Counted from the first letter of the stretch, positions 1 to 8,380 are shown. The stretch: DNA of 20,200 nucleotides from UBA8437 sp003445035 (GCA_937901285.1 CALCHI010000075.1:1-20200), one strand, 5' to 3'. Notes: generated by a model from the sequence alone, not told the origin. Translations and numbers: made by a program.

Positions 1-1
1 C

Positions 2-490
2 GGCCGCGCCCGCCGCCTGGGCGTGATCACCATGCTCGATGTCGTGATCCCTGGTCCCGGCGACTACTCCGATCGACTCGGCCCGGTGTTGCCGGTCACC
101 GATCATTTCGTTCCCAACGACGACGAAGCAAAGCTCCTGTGCGGCCTCGACGATCCGTTCGCTCAGGCCGATACATTTCTCGAGGCGGGGGCCGGATCAG
201 TGGCGATCACCTGTGGCAACCGCGGATCGGTACTCGTCTCCGCCGCAGCACGTTTTCGCGCCTCTGCACACGACGTGCCCCTGATCGACGGGACCGGAGG
301 CGGAGACGCATTCGCCGCCGGTTTCATCCTGGCACTGCTCGACGGATCCGATCCCGAGGACTGCCTGCGGATGGGCAGTGCCGCCGGAGCCTGCTGCGTC
401 CAGGTGACCGGTGCCACCACCGGAATGCCCGATGCCGATGCGCTGAGGCGGATGGCGGCCGACACCCGTCTCGAGATCACGCGGATCTAA
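2..490 (+). CDS. PfkB-family sugar kinase, C-terminal part (5' end outside the window)
   Basis: The frame is open from the window edge, so the true start lies upstream. The visible ~160 residues are the C-terminal half of a ribokinase/PfkB-type kinase, which transfers phosphate from ATP to a sugar or nucleoside hydroxyl in the cytoplasm. Two family hallmarks are visible: a PNDDEAKLL segment, the usual PN-x-x-E-A stretch after the substrate domain, and IDGTGGGDAFAAGF, matching PfkB signature 2, whose last Asp (codon 305-307) is the expected catalytic base next to the anion hole. The substrate cannot be named because the N-terminal substrate lid is missing. The stop codon overlaps the stop of the convergent DUF2071 gene by 4 bases (CTAA, 487-490). 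Family assignment is firm. Confidence 0.9.
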   Translation, partial: GRARRLGVITMLDVVIPGPGDYSDRLGPVLPVTDHFVPNDDEAKLLCGLDDPFAQADTFLEAGAGSVAITCGNRGSVLVSAAARFRASAHDVPLIDGTGGGDAFAAGFILALLDGSDPEDCLRMGSAAGACCVQVTGATTGMPDADALRRMAADTRLEITRI

Positions 491-1302
491 CCGGCGAGCG
501 GTTCGAGACCGAAGATCTCCACTTCGACACCCTCGCAGAAAGCCACGTGCTCGGGCGGCCCTGCGATCTCGATTCCGGCCGCCTGGACCAGAGAGTCCCG
601 GCACGCCAGGACCCGAGCCGGCCGCACGGGGTAGGGCACGTGGTGGACCTGGCCGGAGTAGAGCTTCGACGACCGCCCCGAGGGGTCGTGTGTGAACAGG
701 ACATATCTTTCAACCAGGAAATGCTCGAGTGTCCCGGGAATGGCGTGGCCGGCTTCATCAAGACCGGCCAGCCCGGGCGCGTCGTCGAGCTGAATCTCCA
801 AATCCAGTCCCGCACCCGGCAGTCCTGGCCCAGCCACACCCGGCGTCGGCGACCCCCGTTGCGTCCTCTGGCTCGAGTAGATCACTCGATTTCCACGATC
901 GTCCTCCACCCTCTCGACTCGCATCCGCGAGTGGTGGTAGGCCAGACGCCAACGGGCCCGTGCGATCCAGACCGCCAGGCGGTTGGCGGCATCCAGGCTG
1001 AAAAACCACACGCCAGGAACACCGTCACGATGCACATAAGTTCGCACGTTGGTCTCGTGAAATGCGGAGACTCCCGGAATGGCCGGGAACCACCAGGGCC
1101 GCACTCCGGACATGTGAAACGGAACCAGGCCGATCCAGGCTGATCCGTCGCAGGTGTCGACCGCCAGGTCGGGCGGCAACATCGTGGCAAGACGCTCGGG
1201 CGAAATTCGCCAGTGCAGGAACGCCAGGCTGTGCCAATTCTGGTAACCGACCGGATTCCGTTTCGGACGCCGCGTCGGCGACAGCCGATCCAATTCGACC
1301 AT
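487..1302 (-). CDS. DUF2071 (YqjF-like) protein
   Basis: A 271-residue protein of the DUF2071/YqjF family, whose biochemical role is not known. Recognisable stretches are the N-terminal WHSLAFLHWRISPERLATML, the GLVPFHMSGVRP segment and FHETNVRTYV...GVWFFSLDA, which is how family members typically read; length is also typical (about 240-270). There is no signal peptide or membrane segment, so it is probably cytoplasmic. The ATG at 1302 lies 12 bases after the stop of the upstream lipoprotein gene on the same strand, so the two are probably co-transcribed. No convincing Shine-Dalgarno sequence precedes it. At its 3' end it runs into the PfkB gene stop to stop. Function is not inferred. Confidence 0.82.
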   Translation of the reverse strand: MVELDRLSPTRRPKRNPVGYQNWHSLAFLHWRISPERLATMLPPDLAVDTCDGSAWIGLVPFHMSGVRPWWFPAIPGVSAFHETNVRTYVHRDGVPGVWFFSLDAANRLAVWIARARWRLAYHHSRMRVERVEDDRGNRVIYSSQRTQRGSPTPGVAGPGLPGAGLDLEIQLDDAPGLAGLDEAGHAIPGTLEHFLVERYVLFTHDPSGRSSKLYSGQVHHVPYPVRPARVLACRDSLVQAAGIEIAGPPEHVAFCEGVEVEIFGLEPLAG

Positions 1303-1314
1303 GTCCGTTCAGGC

Positions 1315-2004
1315 TCAGAGTCTACGAGGGATCCACTCGGGCTGACCGGACGCGTCGCGGGGAATCGGGGCGGGCTTTTCCAGGGCGGGCAATGGCACCT
1401 CCACCGGCTGGAGCGGCGGAGCCGGCTCCACACTGATTCCGGCCGGAACCGTCTGCAACGGAGGTGGAGCCTGCCCGGCCGTCGGCTTGGCCTTGACCGG
1501 TGGCTTCTTCGGAGCGGGGGCCTTCCTGGCTGGTGGTGCCGTCTTCCCTGGAGTTTCCGGGATGGACGGCGGCAGTGGTGGCGGAGGCGGTGAAGCGGTG
1601 GTGCTTTCCGGCGGCGCCGGTTCGGCTGGTGGAGCCCCCTCCACGGCCGGCCCGTGGTGCTCTCCGCAATGCGCACAACCGGGCTGATCGGTCACTGGAG
1701 CAGGCTGAGGATGAACGCCTCCACAGGTGGAACAGTTCGGGGCCTGGTGATGCGGGACGGCACAGCCGGCCGAATGCCCCTGGGGATGCGAGCACCCCGA
1801 GTGCGACACTGGCGCTCCGCAGCCACCACAACCGGCCGCGTGTCCCGAAGGTGCCCCGCACCCGGCCTCCCAGTAATCGTTGTCGTACACCAGGCCACAA
1901 TCGCCGTCGTAACAGGTCGACTTGTGACACGAACAGCCGGTCAAGCCTCCCATCACCACCACGGCCATGAACACCAAACCCGACCGAATCAGCTTCCTGA
2001 CCAT
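1315..2004 (-). CDS. Cys/His-rich, Pro-rich lipoprotein, unknown function
   Basis: A 229-residue predicted lipoprotein. Residues 1-24 are a type II signal peptide: MVRKLIRS, a hydrophobic core, then the lipobox L21-T-G-C24. Residues 24-117 hold 13 cysteines (including the lipidated one) and 11 histidines, several as CxxC or CxC (C24-x-C26, C59-x2-C62, C91-x2-C94, C110-x2-C113), which suggests metal or disulfide chemistry outside the cytoplasmic membrane. Residues 118-229 are Pro/Ala/Lys-rich and probably unstructured, as in an envelope spanner. I chose the ATG at 2004 because the lipobox spacing is then ideal; the frame is open further upstream to 2454, but that stretch overlaps the divergent dksA-like gene and lacks protein-like composition. 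It sits 12 bases upstream of the DUF2071 gene. I do not recognise a named family. Confidence 0.72.
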   Translation of the reverse strand: MVRKLIRSGLVFMAVVVMGGLTGCSCHKSTCYDGDCGLVYDNDYWEAGCGAPSGHAAGCGGCGAPVSHSGCSHPQGHSAGCAVPHHQAPNCSTCGGVHPQPAPVTDQPGCAHCGEHHGPAVEGAPPAEPAPPESTTASPPPPPLPPSIPETPGKTAPPARKAPAPKKPPVKAKPTAGQAPPPLQTVPAGISVEPAPPLQPVEVPLPALEKPAPIPRDASGQPEWIPRRL

Positions 2005-2314
2005 CACCGGTTGTCTCCGACCCCAATTGTCACCCGGACAGCTCTGCGCAGAACCTGCTCGCCCCACAACTGACATCGGACGTCCGATTGGGCGAACTTT
2101 ACCGGTTCTGCCAATTGTGACGGCCTGTCGGGCAGGTCGTTGACGGGATTCTCGGCTTCCCGCCCCCCGTCGGCCTCCCCATGACCTAGCCTTTCTCAAG
2201 GCCCTTTTCGGCCCTAAGGCATTCCGACACGACCGGTCTCCACCGCGTGGTGATCGGTTCGAACCCAGACAGGCCCCACGATCGAGACCGAACCGGACTC
2301 GAAGGATTACAGCA
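2005..2314. promoter_or_regulatory. Divergent intergenic control region
   Basis: These 310 bases separate the lipoprotein gene (minus) from the dksA-like gene (plus) and should hold both promoters. I find no convincing -35/-10 pair on either strand. What stands out is a perfect 14-bp palindrome (2075-2088) and two copies of the word pair ACCGGTT + CCAATTGT (2006-2030 and 2101-2118) on either side of it. Long frames crossing this region are not protein-like. Confidence 0.45.
2075..2088. promoter_or_regulatory. Perfect 14-bp palindrome, candidate operator
   Basis: ATCGGACGTCCGAT is its own reverse complement. It lies 71-84 bases upstream of the lipoprotein ATG and about 230 bases upstream of the dksA-like ATG. 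Two-fold symmetry of this size in a divergent promoter region is typical of a dimeric repressor or activator site; the binding protein is unknown. Confidence 0.4.
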
Positions 2315-2764
2315 ATGGCTCGCAAGGACACACTGCTGAGACTCCACAGACGTTTGATCGAGAAACGTGACGCGTTGCGGATCAAATTTGGTGGCGACGA
2401 CCACTCATGGCAGACCAATCCGCAAACCGGTGGGGACATCGGAGACGCCGCCAACAGCGGTGCATCTCACGAATTGAACACCCAACTGGCCGCGCTGGAG
2501 AGCCGGGAATTGCGGCAGGTGGAACTGGCCCTGCAATTGATCCGAGAGGGCCGCTACGGCAAGTGCGAACACTGCAGCCACTCGATACCCATCGCCCGTC
2601 TCCGCGCCGTGCCGACAACGATCCTCTGCGTGAGTTGTCAGCGTGAACTGGAATTGACCGGAAGTCTCTCCGGAGACGGTGACGTCGACTGGGGGAATGC
2701 CCTGGACTTCGAAGGGCAAATGAACCCGACCGAGGTGCGTCTTCGAGACATCGACGTCGACTGA
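2315..2764 (+). CDS. DksA/TraR-family C4 zinc-finger protein
   Basis: A 149-residue cytoplasmic protein of the DksA/TraR family. Members bind the RNA polymerase secondary channel and alter initiation, often together with ppGpp. The C4 zinc finger is complete: C84-x2-C87-x17-C105-x2-C108. It is preceded by a predicted helical pair, and D41-I-G-D44-A-A46 fits the DxxDxA coiled-coil tip motif that in E. coli DksA reaches the polymerase active site. The coiled coil looks short, and the C-terminus after the finger is acidic and lacks a recognisable helix. The ATG follows GAAGGATTACAGCA, with GAAGGA about 9 bases upstream as ribosome binding site. The HtrA gene follows after 61 bases. Family is firm; whether it acts as a true DksA is inference, so I give no gene symbol. 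Confidence 0.88.
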   Translation: MARKDTLLRLHRRLIEKRDALRIKFGGDDHSWQTNPQTGGDIGDAANSGASHELNTQLAALESRELRQVELALQLIREGRYGKCEHCSHSIPIARLRAVPTTILCVSCQRELELTGSLSGDGDVDWGNALDFEGQMNPTEVRLRDIDVD

Positions 2765-2825
2765 GCGGCCGCCGGCCCTCCGACAGGCCCCTTTTCCTTC
2801 CCACCGCAGCTGCGGTGTCCCTCCT

Positions 2826-3946
<1,121 letters not shown>

Positions 3947-3950
<4 letters not shown>

Positions 3951-4906
3951 CTCCCCGCCAGCACTCTCGACAGGTAGTCGACCACCCCCTGCTCATCGAC
4001 GTCGACACACACCTCGATGTTGGCGGGAGCCCCCAGTTCGCGGCGGCGGTCAAACACCGTCATGCCACGGGTCAATTGCCCGGCCACCTCGACATCCACC
4101 TGCATGTCCTGTCGCCGAAACAGCCGCGGTTGCGTCACCGAGGCCAGTGCCGCCACCGCATGCAACACCACTCCCTCAATCCCCAGCGACTCGTGGTGTG
4201 CGCGGAACCAGTGGGGAAACCAACCGTCAAGCAACTCGGCGATCGCCCCCGAGACGCGCCCTCTCAACCGGCGAAACTGGTCGGGGCTCAGCATCAAGCG
4301 GCCACTGACATCCAGGGGCACCAGCGTTTTGCTGGCTGACGAAGCCAACACCTGACGGGCCGTCTCGACACTGGCCATCACGTTGTATTCCGCGGCGGCC
4401 GTCACGTCGCCCCCCACCCCGACCGCACCGCCCAGGCAGACCAGTTGGCCCAGGAGGCCGAAGAAGTCGCCGGCCATTTCCGCAGCCAACCCGACGTTGG
4501 TCAGCGGGCCGAGCGTCAACACCGTGATCTCGTGCGGTTGATCCCGCACGATCTCCACCAGCAACCGGGCCGATTCGTGCCGGTGGTGAAGGCCCACGAC
4601 CGGCACATTCCAGTCGCCCAGCCCGGTGGCGCCGTCCAGGTTGACCGGGGGCCGCAGGGCAGGGGATGTCGCGCCGCTGTGACCGATCCGGGGCCGCCTG
4701 GAAGGGTCCAGGCAATCGACCACCGACTGGATATTCTGGCTGGCCATCTGCCCGGAAACTCTCCCGGCGATGGGCGTCAGCGCCACGACATCGACTTCGG
4801 GGTCCTGCAGGGCCAGCACGATGGCCAGCGCATCACCGATTCCCGGATCGGCATCGATGACCAGCTTCTGCACCACCTGTGGCCGCGCCTCGCACACTGG
4901 GAACAC
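3947..4906 (-). CDS. Nucleoside hydrolase (IUNH) homologue with altered active site
   Basis: A 319-residue member of the inosine-uridine nucleoside hydrolase family, Ca-dependent enzymes that split the N-glycosidic bond of ribonucleosides. Family landmarks: VIDADPGIGDALAI at 16-29, TLGPLTNV at 131-138 (T137 equals the Ca ligand T126 of Crithidia IU-NH), AEYNV at 172-176, and GVVLHAVAAL at 245-254. Two residues differ from the canonical set: G24 stands where DTDPGxDD has its ribose-binding Asp (D14), and A250 follows H249 where the HD pair gives the Ca-ligand Asp (D242). Both are clear codons (GGT, GCG). Activity on ordinary nucleosides is therefore doubtful. The start is the GTG at 4906; GTG codons at residues 11-12 would put the Asp motif closer to the N-terminus, as usual, and are equally plausible. 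It is convergent with the HtrA gene. Confidence 0.85.
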
Positions 4907-5015
4907 CCACCGGCTGCGGCCACGATTGAGACAACCGACCGCCGGCGAACTCGCCGATCGTAGGACCGCCCCGAAGCGGGTGTCAATTCCCTTCTGCGGG
5001 ATTCGTCCACCCGAC

Positions 5016-5021
5016 TATACT
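5016..5021 (+). promoter_or_regulatory. Candidate -10 element for trpD
   Basis: TATACT lies 45 bases upstream of the trpD ATG in the divergent gap 4907-5065. No good -35 hexamer is found at 16-18 bases, so only the -10 is proposed. The rest of this 159-base gap shows nothing distinctive. Confidence 0.35.
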
Positions 5022-5065
5022 GCTGATTCGCCTGACCCACTCGTCGAACAACTCCGGGTGCCCCC

Positions 5066-6100
5066 ATGCACGAAGCAATCCAGGTCGTCGTCGAAGCGGC
5101 GATCAACGGCGAGGACTCGTCGCGAGAAGCGGTCGAAGCGGCCTTCGCAGCATTGATGGACGGAGAGGCCGACGCGGTCGATGTCGCGGCGCTGCTGACA
5201 TCCCTGGCCGCCAAGGGTGAATCGATCGATGACCTCGCCGGAGCCGCCTCGGTCATGGCCGATCGTGTCACTCCCATCCACAGCCGTCACCAACGGCTGC
5301 TGGACACCTGCGGCACCGGTGGCGATCGACTGCACACCTTCAACATCAGTACCGCCACCGCACTGCTGGCCGCCGCCTGCGGAGTCCCTGTCGCCAAACA
5401 CGGCAATCGCAGCGTATCCAGTTCGAGCGGTTCGGCCGACGTGCTGACAGCCCTGGGCGTGACCATCGACCTGCCCCCCGAATCGGTCGCCGTTTGTCTT
5501 GATGAAATCGGCATCGGATTCTGCTTCGCTCCCCTGTTCCACTCGGCCATGAAACACGCGGCCCCGGTCCGCCAGCAACTGGGCTTGCGAACGATCTTCA
5601 ACCTGGTCGGCCCGCTGACCAACCCCGCCGCAGCCGCCTGCCAACTGCTTGGTGGCAACAGCAACGCGGCTGCCCGGCTGCTGGCCGGGGCCCTCGGCCG
5701 TCTTGGACGCCCGCGTGCCCTGGTCGTCTGCGGCAATGACGAACTCGACGAGGTCTCCCTGTGGGGTACGACGCTGGCCCTGGAGATCGACGGCGAGGCC
5801 GGCACCATCACCGAACACACCTGGACAGCAGCCGACTTCGGCCTGCCCCCGTGCGAGGTCTCACCTCTGCGTGTCGAGTCACCGGAGGAAAGCGCGTCGA
5901 TGATCCGCGGGGTATTCCAGGGCCAGGCCGGCCCGGCCCGCGATGTTGTTGTGGCCAACACCGCCGCAGCTTTGGTGGCTTACGGGGAGACCACCGACCT
6001 GGCCGAGGCAGCTCGCCGGGCCGAGGCGGCCATCGACCAGGGGCGGCCCACCGACCAACTGGCGGCCCTGGTCGAGGTCTCCGGACGACTGGCCGGCTGA
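5066..6100 (+). CDS. trpD: Anthranilate phosphoribosyltransferase
   Basis: 344 residues, the normal length for TrpD. The enzyme joins anthranilate to PRPP in the second step of tryptophan synthesis from chorismate, in the cytoplasm. Signature motifs are intact: LLDTCGTGGD at 78-87 (PRPP/phosphate loop), KHGNRSVSSSSGSADVL at 111-127 (with the expected Asn and Arg), RTIFNLVGPLTNP at 175-187, and the metal-binding DELDEVS at 225-231. The small N-terminal helical domain is present. No other trp gene is adjacent: the gene sits alone between a nucleoside hydrolase and the nuo genes, so the trp pathway is dispersed in this genome or TrpD serves elsewhere. No strong ribosome binding site precedes the ATG. 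I see no sign of a leader peptide or attenuator. Confidence 0.96.
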   Translation: MHEAIQVVVEAAINGEDSSREAVEAAFAALMDGEADAVDVAALLTSLAAKGESIDDLAGAASVMADRVTPIHSRHQRLLDTCGTGGDRLHTFNISTATALLAAACGVPVAKHGNRSVSSSSGSADVLTALGVTIDLPPESVAVCLDEIGIGFCFAPLFHSAMKHAAPVRQQLGLRTIFNLVGPLTNPAAAACQLLGGNSNAAARLLAGALGRLGRPRALVVCGNDELDEVSLWGTTLALEIDGEAGTITEHTWTAADFGLPPCEVSPLRVESPEESASMIRGVFQGQAGPARDVVVANTAAALVAYGETTDLAEAARRAEAAIDQGRPTDQLAALVEVSGRLAG

Positions 6101-6108
6101 GGCTTGGC

Positions 6109-6136
6109 TTGCGTCACCGGAGGACCGCGCTATAAT
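6109..6136 (+). promoter_or_regulatory. Candidate sigma-70-type promoter of the nuo cluster
   Basis: TTGCGT (6109-6114), 16 bases, then a perfect TATAAT (6131-6136), located in the 123-base gap between trpD and nuoI. Transcription would start near 6143, leaving a leader of about 80 bases before the nuoI ATG. The -10 is full consensus; the -35 matches only its first three bases. Confidence 0.5.
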
Positions 6137-6223
6137 TCACCTCGTCGACTCGCAGGGTCGACTCCAAGTGGCAACAGTCATTCCTCCGGGTTCGCCCCGG
6201 GAACAGGCAGCAGGTCGAACGGG

Positions 6224-6790
6224 ATGCAAGGATTTCGACGTTGGCGGCACGATGTCTGGCAGGCGATCAAAACGGTCGCCCTGGGCATGAAGACCACCGC
6301 CCGCACGATGTTCAAGACCTACGACCGCGGGGCATTCACCGAAGTCTTTGAGTACCCCGAGGTGCCGGTGCCGGTGAAGGTCCGTTACCGCGGATTTCAT
6401 CGATACGACTTGACCACCTGCATCGGCTGCGACAAGTGTGCGGTGGCCTGCCCGGTCGACTGCATCTACATCGACAAGGAGAAGAGTCCCGTCGGCAAGG
6501 GCTTCCGGCTCAACGGGTTCGCCATCGACTACACCAAGTGCATGTTCTGTGCACTGTGCGTCGATCCATGCCCGGTCGACTGCATCTTCATGGGCTCCAA
6601 CTTCGACCTCTCCTGCTACAGCCGGGACGGCTGCATCGTCGACTACGCCCGGTTGCCACTGGAGACCGCCTGGGGCAAGGCCACGCTCAACCCAACCGCT
6701 GTTGCTCAGAGCAAGGTGCTCCACGAACCGGTGTGGGTCAAAGGGGAACCAAGCCCGTTCGAATTTGCCGGCGAGGAGGCCGACGCATGA
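6224..6790 (+). CDS. nuoI: NADH-quinone oxidoreductase subunit I (two 4Fe-4S clusters)
   Basis: 188 residues. NuoI carries iron-sulfur clusters N6a and N6b and passes electrons from the peripheral arm towards N2 and quinone in complex I, on the cytoplasmic face of the membrane. Two complete ferredoxin motifs are visible: C66-x2-C69-x2-C72-x3-C76-P and C106-x2-C109-x2-C112-x3-C116-P. The start at 6224 gives a MQGFRRWRHDVWQAIKTVALGMKTT opening with an amphipathic helix, as in other NuoI; the frame is open further upstream to 6104, but that part contains the promoter and does not look like protein. Its ATGA overlap with the next gene (6787-6790) indicates translational coupling. It is unusual for nuoI to head a nuo cluster. 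Confidence 0.94.
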   Translation: MQGFRRWRHDVWQAIKTVALGMKTTARTMFKTYDRGAFTEVFEYPEVPVPVKVRYRGFHRYDLTTCIGCDKCAVACPVDCIYIDKEKSPVGKGFRLNGFAIDYTKCMFCALCVDPCPVDCIFMGSNFDLSCYSRDGCIVDYARLPLETAWGKATLNPTAVAQSKVLHEPVWVKGEPSPFEFAGEEADA

Positions 6791-7266
6791 GAGATGGGGG
6801 CGAACAACCGCGGCAACTGTTCACTGTGGAGGAAGCCAACCTGCGGCTTCCGCTGGTGAAGGTGATCGTCAAGGACATCGTGACGCTCTTCACAGATCTC
6901 CACGACCGCAAGGAACGACTCACCGAGCTCCGGAACCGGAGTGAGCAGAGCGAGTACCGGGACGAGGTCGAGGCGATGGAGTCCGAACTCGAGGCCGACA
7001 TCGAGACGCTCGACACCTTCGTCGCCGAACTGCACGATCTCGGCGTCGAACTCAAGGATCCGGTGACCGGGCTGGTCGACTTCCGAACACTCGTCGATGG
7101 ACGCGAGGCCTACCTCTGCTGGAAACTCGAAGAGGACGAAATCGGCTGGTGGCACGAACTCGATGCCGGAGTGGCGGGTCGACGCCCCGTCTCCGAACTC
7201 CAGGAAGCCGTCTCCGCCTCCTCGTCCGGATCAATCGACGTCCCCAACGACAGCGACGCCTCCTGA
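6787..7266 (+). CDS. DUF2203 family protein within the nuo cluster
   Basis: 159 residues, start ATG overlapping the nuoI stop. The DUF2203 pattern is clear: QLFTVEEANLRLPLVKVIV near the N-terminus, a central acidic coiled-coil segment (about 40-85), then GVELKDPVTGLVDF, DGREAYLCWKLEEDEIGWWHE and a GVAGRRP motif. The family is small, cytoplasmic and of unknown function; the conserved WK-x-EDEIG-x-WH block may be a binding surface. Family members I recall end shortly after GRRP; here a Ser/Asp-rich tail (about 140-159) follows. The gene lies between nuoI and nuoA with a 4-base overlap on one side and a 9-base gap on the other, so it is surely co-expressed with complex I subunits. Whether it acts in complex I assembly is only an inference from position. 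Confidence 0.85.
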   Translation: MRDGGEQPRQLFTVEEANLRLPLVKVIVKDIVTLFTDLHDRKERLTELRNRSEQSEYRDEVEAMESELEADIETLDTFVAELHDLGVELKDPVTGLVDFRTLVDGREAYLCWKLEEDEIGWWHELDAGVAGRRPVSELQEAVSASSSGSIDVPNDSDAS

Positions 7267-7275
7267 TCAACCGCC

Positions 7276-7809
7276 ATGGCCAACCTGCTCAACCACTTCC
7301 TGCTGTTCATCCTCGCCGGCGTCGGCATGCTGCTGGTGCCGTTGTTGATTGGCCGGTTCCTGAGACCGAAGCTGCCAAACGAGGATAAGGTCGCGATCTA
7401 CGAGTGCGGCGAACCGACCATCGGGTCCAGCTACATCCAGTTCGACCTCCGGTTCTACACCGTCGCACTGCTGTTCATCATCTTCGATGTCGAGATCGCC
7501 TTCTTCTTCCCCTGGGCACTGGTTTACGGCAACGCCATGCAGTTGGCTGACACCGGCCTGAACGACCGGGCTCGTGAGGTGATCAGCGAAAGGCTGTTGA
7601 CGGCTCCGCAGGAAGCCGTGTCAATCACCCCCGAAGCCGCTCAAACACTGGGGTTGACGGGATTCTTCGACATCCTGGTCTTCTTCGGCGTGCTGATGGT
7701 CGGATTCGCATACGTCTGGAAGCGGGGTGACCTCGATTGGATCCGGGCGGTGGGGAGTCCGGACATCAACGCCGCGAGCAACACCGCCGAGCCGGGAGAC
7801 GCGGCATGA
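7276..7809 (+). CDS. nuoA: NADH-quinone oxidoreductase subunit A, with enlarged loop
   Basis: 177 residues; most NuoA are about 115-150. This is a three-helix membrane subunit at the hinge of the peripheral and membrane arms. Helix 1 is about 7-28. The quinone-site loop has YECGEPTIGSSYIQFDLRFY (42-61) with conserved C44, corresponding to the cysteine in the mobile ND3 loop. Helix 2 carries FIIFDVEIAFFFPWA (67-81) with the conserved acidic pair. Helix 3 is ILVFFGVLMVGFAYVWKRGDLDW (132-155). Between helices 2 and 3 there is an extra polar segment of about 40 residues (86-128) that standard NuoA lacks. The stop TGA overlaps the nuoC start (ATGA, 7806-7809). Confidence 0.94.
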   Translation: MANLLNHFLLFILAGVGMLLVPLLIGRFLRPKLPNEDKVAIYECGEPTIGSSYIQFDLRFYTVALLFIIFDVEIAFFFPWALVYGNAMQLADTGLNDRAREVISERLLTAPQEAVSITPEAAQTLGLTGFFDILVFFGVLMVGFAYVWKRGDLDWIRAVGSPDINAASNTAEPGDAA

Positions 7810-8342
7810 CCGGGGCACCTGATATCCAGCAGGCGCTGATAGAGGAATTCGGCAACGAGGCGATCTCCGGCGCCAACCTGGAAGCGATCGACCCGTGGAT
7901 CGAGGTGGCTCCCGGCTCGATCGTCGCCGTCAGCACGTTTCTCCGACATGACGAACGGTTCCTCTTTGACCACCTCAATAACCTCTGCGGGTCCGACTAT
8001 CTGCAGCCGGACCCGAAGAAGGCCAAGACCTTTGAACACGACCCACACGTCGAGGTCGTCTACCACCTCTCCAGCTTCACTCACAAACACCGCATCACGC
8101 TGAAGGTCAAGCTGCCCCGCTGGGTCGATGACGTCGAGGGCCAGTTGCCGTCATGTCCCAGCGTCGTGAGCGTCTGGGCAGCCGCCGATTGGCACGAACG
8201 CGAGGCCTATGACCTGGTGGGCATCCGCTTCACCGGACACCCCAACCTCCGTCGGATCCTGTGTCCCGAGGACTGGGAAGGACACGCGTTGCGGAAGGAC
8301 TACGAGTTCCCACTGGAATACCACGGCATCCGCGGCAAGTAG
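7806..8342 (+). CDS. nuoC: NADH-quinone oxidoreductase subunit C
   Basis: 178 residues, start overlapping the nuoA stop by 4 bases. NuoC (30-kDa subunit) is a peripheral-arm protein near the quinone site, partnered with NuoD. The hallmark block HEREAYDLVGIRFTGHPNLRRIL (about 136-158), followed by PEDWEGHALRKDYEFP, is fully conserved. The N-terminal half is the variable alpha/beta domain. It is a separate gene, not fused to nuoD, from which it is separated by 38 bases. nuoB, which usually sits between nuoA and nuoC, is not present. The longer frame starting at 7737 is rejected because it would overlap nuoA by 73 bases. Confidence 0.95.
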   Translation: MTGAPDIQQALIEEFGNEAISGANLEAIDPWIEVAPGSIVAVSTFLRHDERFLFDHLNNLCGSDYLQPDPKKAKTFEHDPHVEVVYHLSSFTHKHRITLKVKLPRWVDDVEGQLPSCPSVVSVWAAADWHEREAYDLVGIRFTGHPNLRRILCPEDWEGHALRKDYEFPLEYHGIRGK

Positions 8343-8380
8343 CCCCCCGGCGGCGGCAGGAACCAGGCAGGCACACAGGC

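Noticed and set aside
139..1143. 334-aa Arg-rich plus-strand frame
   Set aside because: It runs antisense to DUF2071 and in a different frame over the PfkB gene; composition is that of a high-GC shadow frame.
2005..2454. N-terminal extension of the lipoprotein frame to 2454
   Set aside because: It would overlap the dksA-like gene antisense, place the lipobox in the middle of the protein, and has Arg/Ser-rich shadow composition.
2765..2825. Terminator after the dksA-like gene (GGCC...GGCC followed by CCTTTTCC)
   Set aside because: The stem is only 4 bp and the T-run is short and interrupted.
7737..8090. nuoB between nuoA and nuoC
   Set aside because: I searched for its Cys motifs and GTC-type cluster ligands; nuoA and nuoC overlap by 4 bases, leaving no space, and no frame resembles NuoB.
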